A stretch of 64,000 bases of DNA from Ornithinibacillus massiliensis (lineage in GTDB: Bacteria > Bacillota > Bacilli > Bacillales > Amphibacillaceae): assembly GCF_018310345.1 (NCBI RefSeq), contig NZ_JAGXBY010000005.1:124001-188000 (forward strand), written 5' to 3'. The translations under genes and the position numbers were made by a program. Positions 16,676-24,843 of this stretch are shown here, piece by piece. Each line of letters opens with the position of its first letter. Positions within the stretch are counted from its first letter, which is position 1. The notes under the pieces are model-generated. The model was not told the DNA's origin and made no database searches. It was given only the letters and a program-made list of their open reading frames with translations.

Positions 16676-17497
16676 TTGAATGACGTGGCGAGATTAGAAA
16701 AAGAAGCAATGCATATGCTTAAAGAAACTAGTAGAACTTTCTATATACCTATAAAGATTTTGAAACCAACATTACGAAAAACGGTTGCATCAGCTTACCT
16801 TTGTATGCGAGCAATTGATGAAATAGAAGATCATGAAGAGCTGGACTCGGATTCAAAGCAATATTTATTACGTTCGACTAGTGAATTGTTAAAAGGGGAC
16901 TTTAATAACGAATCATATAACCAATTAATTAAACCTCATGAATCCATTTTACCAGAGGTAACCAAGCGTTTAGGGGATTGGATCCATTTCTGTCCGAAAG
17001 ATATTGTGGATAAAGTATTAGAATCAACTAGTATCATGGCGAGAGGAATGGCAGACTGGGTAGAGAAAAACTGGAATATTAAAACAAAAGAAGATTTAGA
17101 TGACTATACATACTATGTTGCTGGACTTGTCGGTGTTATGCTTTCCGACATTTGGCGATGGTATGATAATACGGAAACGAATAAAGACTTGGCAATTGGC
17201 TATGGAAGAGGTCTTCAAGCTGTAAATGTATTGCGTAATGTAGATGAGGATAGAGAGCGCGGTGTACAGTTTTTCCCTGATAATTGGACAAGAGAAGATA
17301 TGTTTGAATATGCATCTGCCAATCTAGCGAAAGCAGATGAATATATGAAGTCTATTAAGACAAAAAACATCATTCTATTCTGCAGAATACCACTTGCTTT
17401 AGCTAATCGAACCCTTCATGCGTTGAAAATGGGCAAGGAAAAAATATCTCGTCAAGAGGTAGAAGCAACCGTAGATGACATACTAAAAAATAGCTAG
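16676..17497 (+). CDS. Squalene/phytoene synthase family protein, YisP-like
   Basis: 273 residues, close to B. subtilis YisP (267). The first Asp-rich motif reads AIDEIEDH (about 46-53). The second, normally DxxED-type (DVGED), reads NVDEDRERG, with Asn at its first position. True head-to-head synthases need both motifs; B. subtilis YisP, which also diverges, has been reported to act as a farnesyl diphosphate phosphatase giving farnesol, linked to biofilm membranes. I therefore favour a YisP-like role over carotenoid synthesis; no crtN or crtI-type desaturase is nearby. The start is TTG with GGAGG 10 bases upstream. Confidence 0.8.
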   Translation: MNDVARLEKEAMHMLKETSRTFYIPIKILKPTLRKTVASAYLCMRAIDEIEDHEELDSDSKQYLLRSTSELLKGDFNNESYNQLIKPHESILPEVTKRLGDWIHFCPKDIVDKVLESTSIMARGMADWVEKNWNIKTKEDLDDYTYYVAGLVGVMLSDIWRWYDNTETNKDLAIGYGRGLQAVNVLRNVDEDRERGVQFFPDNWTREDMFEYASANLAKADEYMKSIKTKNIILFCRIPLALANRTLHALKMGKEKISRQEVEATVDDILKNS

Positions 17498-17525
17498 AAA
17501 ACCACGGCATAATGGTCGTGGTTTT
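17498..17525 (+). terminator. Terminator of the YisP-like gene
   Basis: AAAACCACG (17498-17506) with CGTGGTTTT (17517-17525), 10-base loop, T-run. It can also serve the convergent small membrane gene. Confidence 0.85.
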
Positions 17526-17552
17526 TTCTTTGTAAGCAAACAGATATTTGGT

Positions 17553-17783
17553 TTATGAAAAGTAAAATATTTTAAGTAGGATGCCTGCCAGTACACTTAC
17601 CGCGAGAAATATACTGATAACACCACTAATACGAACCTGCCATAAATATGCCTCGGATGCTTCTTCTGCGTCCAAGGTCTTCCATTTTTCTGAGTTTTCC
17701 CAACCAATCTCTGGCTTTAAGATAGCTAAAAGACCATAAACAATAAGAATTACAATGAGAGTAAGTAATAATACATATTCCAT
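17553..17783 (-). CDS. Small two-helix membrane protein (DUF6199-like)
   Basis: 76 residues with membrane segments at about 2-22 and 52-72, separated by a conserved-looking loop (KPEIGWENSEKWKTLDAEEASEAYLWQVRISGV). The loop Trp-Lys-x(6)-Glu-Ala pattern is reminiscent of DUF6199 proteins. The start at 17783 has AGGGGG 6 bases upstream. Function unknown. Confidence 0.6.
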   Translation of the reverse strand: MEYVLLLTLIVILIVYGLLAILKPEIGWENSEKWKTLDAEEASEAYLWQVRISGVISIFLAVSVLAGILLKIFYFS

Positions 17784-17842
17784 CCCAATCCCCCTCACTT
17801 ATTATTACGAATTCAAGTGGTAATTGTTTCATAAAAAATAGA

Positions 17843-17865
17843 AAAAGAGACCATATGGCCTCTTA
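17843..17865 (-). terminator. Terminator of the 17890 small membrane gene
   Basis: On the minus strand the stem AAGAGGCCAT/ATGGTCTCTT is followed by a T-rich tract. Confidence 0.6.
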
Positions 17866-17889
17866 CTTATTATAAGATAAATAATATAA

Positions 17890-18087
17890 CTAATTCGTAC
17901 TCTTACTAACGAGTGCTCGAAGTGCTAGGTAGATTATTGCGATAGCAAAGACAACAATGACAAGTCCACCTATTAGTTGAAGGATTTCCGCAATTTGCTC
18001 TGTAATGATGGTCGAAGTAGGTACGTTAGCAAGCGCAAATCCTGCTAAAATAGCTGCAATATATAGTCCTACAAGTCTATCCCACAT
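17890..18087 (-). CDS. Small membrane protein of unknown function
   Basis: 65 residues with two hydrophobic segments (5-20 and 36-58) and a basic C-terminus (RALVSKSTN). The ATG at 18087 follows AAGGAGGG at good distance, so the upstream in-frame ATG was rejected. No family recognised. It lies 62 bp downstream of the Gly/Pro-rich gene on the same strand and may be co-transcribed with it. Confidence 0.6.
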   Translation of the reverse strand: MWDRLVGLYIAAILAGFALANVPTSTIITEQIAEILQLIGGLVIVVFAIAIIYLALRALVSKSTN

Positions 18088-18149
18088 ACATATCCCTCCT
18101 TCCACTATAGGTTATGCAGAAGGAGGGGACATTGTTTATTACATTTGTC

Positions 18150-18596
18150 CTAGAAGCATTGGAAGGACGCAACACGATCTAGGTCAATGCCAAAGTATAC
18201 CCAACGATTAAACTGCCATCTGAATCCGGCAACGGAATTTCTTCCGACAAATGTTGGATAGAACCAGAAGGCGTTACCGTTCTCTAACCAAATATAGGTA
18301 AATCGAAATAAGCAGCCTCTAATTGCTCCAGGGTCAATAGCAAATGTTTGAAATTGTGGTTGTTGTGGTATAAACGCCGGTGGCGGAGTAGTTGGAGCTC
18401 CTACTTGCCCCCCACCGGGTTGGCCAGGAAAACCTCCACCAGGGAATTGTCCTCCAGGCTGACCAGGGAATGGCCCACCTGGGAAGAACCCTCCAGTTTG
18501 CCCTCCTCCAGGAAATCCGCCAAAAAACTGTCCTAATAAATATCCAGGTAAATTAAATTGTCTCTCATCATCATGTGGTGGCCAAAATTGATTCAA
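18150..18596 (-). CDS. Gly/Pro-rich surface or spore protein with conserved C-terminal domain
   Basis: 148 residues from a TTG start with GGAGG 8 bases ahead. Residues 23-72 are a low-complexity block of Pro-Gly-Gly and Phe-Pro-Gly units. The C-terminal 65 residues are aromatic-rich and ordered (RGCLFRFTYIWLENGNAFWFYPT, VGRNSVAGFRW, VYFGIDLDRVASFQCF). I recall this C-terminal pattern from uncharacterised proteins of Bacillaceae. A CATA-NNN-TA sequence (18627-18635, minus strand) resembles a sigma-K -10 box, though no good -35 is seen, so a spore coat role is only a suggestion. Confidence 0.65.
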   Translation of the reverse strand: MNQFWPPHDDERQFNLPGYLLGQFFGGFPGGGQTGGFFPGGPFPGQPGGQFPGGGFPGQPGGGQVGAPTTPPPAFIPQQPQFQTFAIDPGAIRGCLFRFTYIWLENGNAFWFYPTFVGRNSVAGFRWQFNRWVYFGIDLDRVASFQCF

Positions 18597-18692
18597 CTCG
18601 TATTCCTCCTTAAAATGTCTTCCATTTAATATATGGGGAAAACAACTAGGATGGGAGTCTATTGGGGAAGAATGGGCTAATTACTATATATA

Positions 18693-18730
18693 AAAAGAAG
18701 CACTTAGTTTACTAAATGCTTCCTTCTTTT
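18693..18730. terminator. Bidirectional terminator between divergent genes
   Basis: GAAGCACTTAGT (18697-18708) with ACTAAATGCTTC (18711-18722), one mismatch, flanked by A-run and T-run. The 293-bp gap 18597-18889 separates divergent genes, so this terminator has no protein-coding client; I saw no ORF in the gap. Confidence 0.7.
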
Positions 18731-18889
18731 CATGAATTAACAAATAAAGACTAGAAAATTCTGGTTAGTCAAGCTAAGATTAATTAAAGACTGTCTTGAC
18801 CGATGATAGAATGAAAGACTATGCATTCGTTAACGAAGTCAATAATTGTTATGAAATATTACTAGGGAAAAACGGGGGATAATGGTTTC

Positions 18890-19909
18890 ATGAGTGTTCT
18901 CGCTATACATAATTTGGAAAAACAAGAAAAGGATATGCTGCTATTTCCAGCTTTTGAACTGGGAATAGAGAAGGGACAAGTCGTTGTCATTCACTCTAAT
19001 CTTAATATTAGAGTAGCTATATTAGAGATGTTAGCTGGTAAAGAGCCGATATTCAAAGGGGAAATAACGCTATTAGGGGAGAAAATCTATAAAAAAAAGA
19101 AGGAGACGGAGCTAAAGTTAGGAATATGCTTCTTTGAAGTGGGGCTTTACCCTAGATTAACGGTATTGGATCATATTAATTTTTATAAGCAGCTTTATGG
19201 TTCAGAGCTTTCCAATGAAACCATTCTAGATGTGGTACAGCTGGGGGTTGTAAAGAATAAAAAGATAAATCAGCTGACTTTTTCTGAAAAAAGACGGGTT
19301 CACTTTGCCCTTATCCTCATACAAGATCCAATTGCGTATATATTTGAAGAGCCAGATTTAAATGTTGATATGGAAACAAAACGAGTATTTCTAAATATTC
19401 TTGAGGAATTAAAAGAAAAGGACAAAGCGATACTTGTATTAACCAATAATATGGAAAGTGCTATTACGATGTCTAATGATGTATACCGATTAGGTCAATC
19501 GGGTTTAAGTAAAGTACAAATGGAAGATGGATCAGAGGCTAAAGATAAAGAAGAGGGTCAGGTTGCTCTTAATTTTAATAAAATTCCTACTAAGGTAAAT
19601 GAAAAGATCATTCTCTTTGATCCACCTGAGATTGATTATATTGAAAGTAATGATGGTCAATCCATTGTATTTATAAAAGGAGAATCATTCCCAAGTGTAT
19701 TTACATTGAATGAATTAGAACAACGGTTAAAGCCGTTTGGATTTTTCCGTTGTCATCGTTCTTATATTGTGAACCTGCAAAAGGTGCGTGAGGTAATTAC
19801 GTGGACAAGAAATAGTTATAGTTTAGTTTTAGATGATAAACCGAAGTCCTCCATTCCACTTTCAAAGGCAAAAATGGCCTTACTAAATGAAATGTTGGGC
19901 CTAAAATAA
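18890..19909 (+). CDS. Degenerate ABC ATPase fused to a LytTR DNA-binding domain
   Basis: 339 residues. Residues 1-210 follow an ABC ATPase fold, but the Walker A position reads IHSNLNIR (34-41) without the GxxGxGKT lysine, and the signature is LTFSEKRR (129-136). Walker B is partly kept (IAYIFEEPD, 148-156). Residues 235-335 are a LytTR domain (FFRCHRSYIVNLQKVREV and PLSKAKMALLNEML). The protein probably cannot hydrolyse ATP and acts as a DNA-binding regulator. The next genes encode an intact ABC ATPase and permease on the same strand 110 bp downstream, the presumed targets. Domain fusions like this occur in Firmicutes, but I know of no defined mechanism. Confidence 0.85.
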   Translation: MSVLAIHNLEKQEKDMLLFPAFELGIEKGQVVVIHSNLNIRVAILEMLAGKEPIFKGEITLLGEKIYKKKKETELKLGICFFEVGLYPRLTVLDHINFYKQLYGSELSNETILDVVQLGVVKNKKINQLTFSEKRRVHFALILIQDPIAYIFEEPDLNVDMETKRVFLNILEELKEKDKAILVLTNNMESAITMSNDVYRLGQSGLSKVQMEDGSEAKDKEEGQVALNFNKIPTKVNEKIILFDPPEIDYIESNDGQSIVFIKGESFPSVFTLNELEQRLKPFGFFRCHRSYIVNLQKVREVITWTRNSYSLVLDDKPKSSIPLSKAKMALLNEMLGLK

Positions 19910-20019
19910 GCTCCATTCAACCCCAAATATGCTCTTTTCACGGAGAAAATAGTGCAGAAACCCTTGTTTTTCAATAATCTGTGAGTACAAGGCAAAATAA
20001 ACCATCACGGAGGAGAAAA

Positions 20020-20868
20020 ATGGAAAATATCATTCAAGTTAAAAATTTAGCCAAGATTTTTGGGAATCAAACGGCATTAGAAAATGTAAATTTTAATGTA
20101 GCAAAAGGGGAAACGTTTGGATTTTTGGGACCAAGTGGGTCTGGAAAAACTACAACGATAAAAATATTAACTGGTCAGCTACTGCAAACTTCTGGTGAAG
20201 CGGAAGTTTTTGGGGTAAAGAATTCTGCACTCAATAAAGGATCTTACCGGAAAAGAATAGGCGTTTTATCGGATAATAGTGGTTTATATCAAAGACTTTC
20301 GATAGAAGATAACATGAAGCTTTATTGTGAATTATATGATGTTCCGAAAAAAAGAATGGATGAAGTGTTAGATCTAGTTAACCTTCTAGAAGAAAAGAAG
20401 AAAATTGTTTCCAAGCTATCAAAAGGGATGACCCAGCGTGTACTTTTAGCAAGAACATTATTACACGAACCAGAATTGTTATTCTTAGATGAGCCGACTT
20501 CTGCATTAGACCCAGCGAACTCTAAGCAAATTCATGAAGGGTTACGTCGCTTAAATGAAAAGGGGATAACCATCTTCTTGACTACACATGACATGAGTGA
20601 AGCTGAAACACTTTGTAATCGAGTGGCATTTTTAAATAAAGGAAAAATCCAACTATTAGATGAACCGAAAGCATTACGCAGGAAGTTTGCAGATGGAACT
20701 TTAATAGTGGAATTGAAGGATGGTAGGGTCGTTCAAGTTCCAGGTGGTGCAGAAGGGGCGGATGAGGTTTATACCTATATGTCTAAGAATGAAATTGCTT
20801 CGATTCATTCCAATGAGCCAACATTAGGAGATATTTTCGTAGAGATTACAGGGAGGGAATTAGTATGA
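20020..20868 (+). CDS. ABC transporter ATP-binding protein
   Basis: 282 residues from the ATG at 20020 with GGAGGAG ahead. Walker A GPSGSGKTT (37-45), signature LSKGM (133-137), Walker B LLFLDEP (153-159) and H-loop TTHDMSEAE are all intact. The C-terminal 70 residues resemble the tail of drug/sodium exporter ATPases (NatA/DrrA type). It overlaps the permease gene by 4 bp. It follows the ABC-LytTR regulator, which probably controls it. Confidence 0.9.
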   Translation: MENIIQVKNLAKIFGNQTALENVNFNVAKGETFGFLGPSGSGKTTTIKILTGQLLQTSGEAEVFGVKNSALNKGSYRKRIGVLSDNSGLYQRLSIEDNMKLYCELYDVPKKRMDEVLDLVNLLEEKKKIVSKLSKGMTQRVLLARTLLHEPELLFLDEPTSALDPANSKQIHEGLRRLNEKGITIFLTTHDMSEAETLCNRVAFLNKGKIQLLDEPKALRRKFADGTLIVELKDGRVVQVPGGAEGADEVYTYMSKNEIASIHSNEPTLGDIFVEITGRELV

Positions 20869-21572
20869 CATTATCATGGAAACGAATTTATGCGATTTTT
20901 AATAAGGATTTAAAGGATTTATCTAAAAATATGTATGTTAGTTCTGTCCTTATCATGCCAATTGTCTTGGCCTTTCTATATAGTAATATGGGGGAAGTAA
21001 CGATAGAGCTACATTACCTAGTTATTAACATGACGTTAGCGTCCGTAACGGCATTTATCCAGTGTGCGGTTATAGCGGAGGAAAAGGAAAAACATACATT
21101 GCGAGGACTCATGCTCTCGCCGGCTTCCTTAACAGAGATTCTTACTGGAAAAAGCCTAGTCAGCTTCTTTTTATCAATTATTGCGATTGTAGTATGTGCC
21201 ATGATTACAGGCTATGAACCTACTAATCTACCGGTCATTGCTGTGGCGTTAGTTATTTCCATGTTATTTTACTTAGCGCTGGGAACGATTATGGGGCTAT
21301 TATCAAGAACGGTTTTAGAAGCATCGGTTATTTTCTTACCAATTATTTTTCTGTTCGGTTTTGGTTCCCTGTTAGTACTGTTAGTGGAACAATACCCTGC
21401 ATTATCGTTTATCGAGTACTTACCCAATATCCAATTGGTTGAAATCGCTTATGATGTAGAAGCGGGATTAGGATTTGGTGATGTATGGTTGAATTTAGTA
21501 ATTTTACTAGCATGGGCTGTCGTTCTCTCTCTGTTAACTGCCTTTGTTTATAAGAAGAAGGAAATGGATTAA
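20865..21572 (+). CDS. ABC-2 type permease
   Basis: 235 residues with about six membrane segments. The loop CAVIAEEKEKHTLRGLMLSPASLTEILTGKSLVSF matches the ABC-2 membrane family (the EKE-TL-LL-SP motif). With the preceding ATPase it forms a half-size exporter; the substrate is unknown. After the stop, 21573-21671 holds an open frame (ALEVLTLLEENVADLSNKYPKAAQ) without ribosome site, which may be a remnant but which I do not annotate as a gene. Confidence 0.85.
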   Translation: MTLSWKRIYAIFNKDLKDLSKNMYVSSVLIMPIVLAFLYSNMGEVTIELHYLVINMTLASVTAFIQCAVIAEEKEKHTLRGLMLSPASLTEILTGKSLVSFFLSIIAIVVCAMITGYEPTNLPVIAVALVISMLFYLALGTIMGLLSRTVLEASVIFLPIIFLFGFGSLLVLLVEQYPALSFIEYLPNIQLVEIAYDVEAGLGFGDVWLNLVILLAWAVVLSLLTAFVYKKKEMD

Positions 21573-21671
21573 AGCGTTAGAGGTTTTAACCCTTTTGGAA
21601 GAGAATGTAGCAGATTTAAGCAATAAATACCCTAAAGCTGCACAGGTATTCTATTCTATAGACTGCTGGTT

Positions 21672-21708
21672 AGCAAGGGCTACTATTAAAGTTCTTAGTA
21701 GCCCTGCT
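21672..21708 (+). terminator. Long hairpin after the ABC permease gene
   Basis: GGGCTACTA (21677-21685) pairs perfectly with TAGTAGCCC (21696-21704), extended by AGC/GCT outside. Five T occur about 12 bases later. Further on, CAAGGAG and CTCCTTG near 21740-21765, and AATAAGA with TCTTATT (21774-21798), form two more hairpins before the convergent peptidase gene. Confidence 0.6.
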
Positions 21709-21799
21709 CCTAGTAGTCTTTTTGCGTATGCTACTTACAAGGAGGCAATATAGAGTCTCCTTGAGTTAATTCCAATAAGATGCTTAACTTGTCTTATTT

Positions 21800-23821
21800 T
21801 TACTGTAATTCCTTATCTAAGAACGCATAAAAATCTACCCATTCTTCAATTACCTTCGAAGTTGGCTTCCCTAATCCATGTCCAGCTTTAGCCTCTAGAC
21901 GTAAGATAATGGTAGAATCTTTATCTGCCTTTTCCATTAAGGTTGCTGCAAACTTTTTGGCATGTGCTGGTACAACACGGTCATCACTTTCAGCAGTGGC
22001 AATGAGAACCGGTGGATATTTAACACCATCTTCAATATTATGAAGTGGTGAATATTTATAAAGGAATGGGAACTGCTCTGGATTATCTGCACTACCGTAT
22101 TCTGGAATCCAATAGCGACCAATAGTAAATTTATGATAACGAAGCATATCAATTACAGGAACACGGCAAATAACAGCGCCATAAAGGTCTGGTCTTTGCA
22201 CCATACAAGCAGCAACTAATAATCCGCCATTTGATCCGCCCATAATAGAAAGCTTTTCTTTTCGTGTATAGTTGTTTTCAATTAACCATTCTCCAGCTGA
22301 AATAAAATCATCAAATACATTTTGCTTGTTTTCTAACATTCCAGCACGGTGCCATTCTTCTCCGTATTCAGTTCCTCCACGAAGATTGGCTACAGCGTAA
22401 ATGCCGCCTTTTTCTAACCATCGTAAAATAGCAGGATTAAAAGAAGGTGTCATATTGATGTTGAATCCACCATACCCGTACAAAATGCCGGGATTATCAC
22501 CATTTAATTCTAAGTCCTTTCGATGTGTTAGGAACATTGGAACCTTTGTCCCATCCTTTGAAGTATAGAATATTTGCCTCGTTTCAAAATCGGATGTATC
22601 GATTGGCAATGTTGACTCTGCAAAAACAGTAAGCTTCTGGGAATCAAGATTATACTGATAGACAACGGTTGGACTTAAGAAAGAGGTTACGCCAAAGTAA
22701 ATCTCATTATCATCTTTGCTACGTGAAATATCGGTCAAAGAGCCAAGGATTGGTAATGGGATATCATTTTCGTAGGCTCCATCTAGACGATATACCTTTA
22801 ATTGATGATGAGCATCATGCAATAATCCAATTACTAGCTTGTCATGAAGAGCAATAACAAAATCTATTACATCAGACTGTTCCGGTATTACCTCTTCCCA
22901 GTTAGAAGGGTCAGGATTATCCAGATTAATGGCGATTATTTTGCCATTCGGTGTGTTTAAATCTGTTTTAAAATAAAAGGTAGTATCTTTATTCGTTACA
23001 TATTGGTATTCAGCATCTGATTTATCTAATAGCCTAGTGAAAGGTTCATCAGAATCAATTGGTCGTAAGTAGAAACGATTTTCTGTAGCTGTACCTAGGA
23101 ATACATATAAACAGAGATATTTATCATCATCACTAATAAAGGATGAAAACATAAGCTCTTTGTCTTCTGGCTGTTCGTGTACTAATTGATCACTTGCTTG
23201 TTTGTCCCCGATACGATGGAAGTAAACTTTATTATAATTACTTTCGTCCTCAGGTGCTACACTACCTGGTTCTGGAAAACGGCTATAGAAGAATCCAGAG
23301 CTATCAGGAGACCATATAATACTAGTAAATTTAACATGTTGGATATGGTCCTCTAAATCAGTGCCTGTCGCTAAATCCAAGACGCGAATCTCTTGCCAGT
23401 CACTTCCGTGGGTAGAGGTTGCGTAAGCTAAGTACTTGCCGTCTTTACTGAAGGCGTAATTCGTCATCGCGACTGTTCCGTCTTCACTAAGTTTATTAGG
23501 ATCTAGCACGACTGTCTCCTTTTCATTGTCTTTTCGGAAAAGGATGGCTTGATTTTGTAGTCCATCATTCTTTTGATAGTATAGCTTGTCCTTAATCTTC
23601 TTTGGTACAAAATATTTAGGATAATTCCACAGTTCCTCTAATCTCTTTCTATCTGTATCGCGAGTACCGATTGGGGCAAAATAATCGTAGCATTGTTTTC
23701 CCATCCAGTTACTCCATTCCACTGTTTCACTAGAATTAGCATCCTCTAACCATCTATATGGGTCACTTACTTTTGTACCATGGTAATCTTCTATAATCGA
23801 ATCTTTTTTTACTGTTATCAT
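21800..23821 (-). CDS. Prolyl oligopeptidase family serine peptidase (S9A)
   Basis: 673 residues, full length. An N-terminal segment and a seven-bladed propeller (about 70-400, repeated SPDSSGFFYSRF-like and DDDKYLCLYVF-like strands) cap a C-terminal alpha/beta hydrolase. The nucleophile Ser is in GGSNGG, the acid Asp in TAESDDRVVP and the base His in AGHGLGKP. The ending KVIEEWVDFYAFLDKEL is typical. No signal peptide, so cytosolic cleavage of short proline-containing peptides is expected. Monocistronic. Confidence 0.93.
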   Translation of the reverse strand: MITVKKDSIIEDYHGTKVSDPYRWLEDANSSETVEWSNWMGKQCYDYFAPIGTRDTDRKRLEELWNYPKYFVPKKIKDKLYYQKNDGLQNQAILFRKDNEKETVVLDPNKLSEDGTVAMTNYAFSKDGKYLAYATSTHGSDWQEIRVLDLATGTDLEDHIQHVKFTSIIWSPDSSGFFYSRFPEPGSVAPEDESNYNKVYFHRIGDKQASDQLVHEQPEDKELMFSSFISDDDKYLCLYVFLGTATENRFYLRPIDSDEPFTRLLDKSDAEYQYVTNKDTTFYFKTDLNTPNGKIIAINLDNPDPSNWEEVIPEQSDVIDFVIALHDKLVIGLLHDAHHQLKVYRLDGAYENDIPLPILGSLTDISRSKDDNEIYFGVTSFLSPTVVYQYNLDSQKLTVFAESTLPIDTSDFETRQIFYTSKDGTKVPMFLTHRKDLELNGDNPGILYGYGGFNINMTPSFNPAILRWLEKGGIYAVANLRGGTEYGEEWHRAGMLENKQNVFDDFISAGEWLIENNYTRKEKLSIMGGSNGGLLVAACMVQRPDLYGAVICRVPVIDMLRYHKFTIGRYWIPEYGSADNPEQFPFLYKYSPLHNIEDGVKYPPVLIATAESDDRVVPAHAKKFAATLMEKADKDSTIILRLEAKAGHGLGKPTSKVIEEWVDFYAFLDKELQ

Positions 23822-23999
23822 GTTCGTCCCCCCTGTAATATATCTACTTACATTAATATTCGAGAAAGTTGGCTTAAATCCTTTTTATTATTGAAAAAAC
23901 TTCGAGTATCGTAAATAAAAATATTCATAATAAATGTATACTTGTTATATATAAATAAAGGTATAATAAACTCAAATTAAAAACGTTGGAGGAGATAAA

Positions 24000-24329
24000 A
24001 TGGGTTCTACTGAAGATGATCGCTTGTTTGCCATGTTATTGTACGTGTTGAGTTTTCCGTTTCCGGTGCTAGGTCCTTTATTAATTTGGCTAATTAAACG
24101 GGATAGTTCAGATTTTGTCGACTATCATGGGAAGGAGTATTTTAACTTTATTATTTCCTTTACGATTTACTCGATCGTTAGTAGTATTTTAATGATCATC
24201 TTAATTGGATTCTTGTTAATCGTAGTGGTTGGTATTGTGTGGTTTATCCTAACTATCGTTGCTGCAGTTAAAGCATATCAAGGGGAGACATATCGTATTC
24301 CATTGGTTATCCGATTTATTAATAATTAG
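24000..24329 (+). CDS. DUF4870 membrane protein
   Basis: 109 residues with three membrane segments and the family features: an N-terminal DRLFAMLLYVLSFPFPVLGPLLIWLIKRDSS, central DYHGKEYFNFIISF and a final AAVKAYQGETYRIPLVIRFI. Function unknown; the family is often near stress genes. GGAGG precedes the ATG by 7 bases. Confidence 0.85.
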   Translation: MGSTEDDRLFAMLLYVLSFPFPVLGPLLIWLIKRDSSDFVDYHGKEYFNFIISFTIYSIVSSILMIILIGFLLIVVVGIVWFILTIVAAVKAYQGETYRIPLVIRFINN

Positions 24330-24335
24330 TAAAGG

Positions 24336-24373
24336 GAGAAAACGTTCAAGCTCAGGTGCTTGAACGTTTTCTC
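24336..24373 (+). terminator. Strong terminator of the DUF4870 gene
   Basis: A 16-bp perfect stem (24336-24351 with 24358-24373) with a 6-base loop; the right arm contains TTTT but no long T-run follows. Confidence 0.8.
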
Positions 24374-24376
24374 GTG

Positions 24377-24502
24377 TTACATGATAAGCTTAGCTACAAT
24401 TTCTCCATCTACCATGATGCATGTCTCTACAAAACCAACGGAATGATAGAGATGTCTTGCTACCTTATTTTCTGGACTATAAGAAATATAAAAAGCCCCT
24501 AA
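24377..24502 (-). pseudogene. C-terminal remnant of a GNAT acetyltransferase
   Basis: The last 41 codons read ISYSPENKVARHLYHSVGF then VETCIMVDGEIVAKLIM, the end of a spermidine/ribosomal-type GNAT domain (motif B and last strand). The open frame runs further upstream, but its sequence there is unrelated and crosses the tRNA gene. The N-terminal three quarters are missing. Confidence 0.6.
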
Positions 24503-24632
24503 GTGGGTGTCCCTAGATGAAGCTATTGAGCAGAATGAAAGTTTGATGGTTCGTTTGGATAAGAATGATTGGATAGTGAGGGAGACTCTTGTTTTAAAGG
24601 AACTGAGGAAGATTCTTGAAGTAAAAAAGTAA
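24492..24632 (+). pseudogene. Gene tail abutting tRNA-Ala, unknown family
   Basis: An open frame of 46 codons (SLDEAIEQNESLMVRLDKN then DWIVRETLVLKELRKILEVKK) ends in TAA directly next to the tRNA 3' end. It looks like the charged helical C-terminus of a larger protein. A GTG at 24507 has no ribosome site. It overlaps the GNAT fragment by about 10 bp on the opposite strand, so both are cut at one junction. Confidence 0.35.
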
Positions 24633-24705
24633 TGGAGCATAGCGGGCTCGAACCGCTGACCTTTGCACTGCCAGTGCAACGCTCTCCCAGCTGAGCTAAT
24701 GCCCC
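24633..24705 (-). tRNA. tRNA-Ala (anticodon GGC)
   Basis: Reading the minus strand, acceptor arms GGGGCAT and ATGCTCC pair with the G3-U70 wobble that is the alanine identity element. D-arm GCTCAGCTGGGAGAGC, anticodon stem-loop TTGCA-CTGGCAG-TGCAA (anticodon GGC) and T-arm CAGCGGTTCGAGCCCGCT are all canonical. Discriminator A; the terminal CCA is not encoded. 73 nucleotides. Confidence 0.97.
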
Positions 24706-24843
24706 AAACATTCTAGTAATATTATAATCATTCCTTCGCTTTATTTCAATACTGTTAGATTACGAGTATAGTGAAAGGAAAAAGACACTTCTCGGATATT
24801 TCGTCTAATCAAAGGATAGAATAAAGGAGAGGGAGTGTGTTTA

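Noticed and set aside
16676..17497. Carotenoid biosynthesis locus
   Set aside because: Only one synthase-like gene with an altered second Asp motif; no desaturase, glycosyltransferase or acyltransferase nearby.
21544..21753. 69-codon frame after the ABC permease
   Set aside because: It overlaps the permease end, has no ribosome site and runs through a hairpin; at most a remnant.
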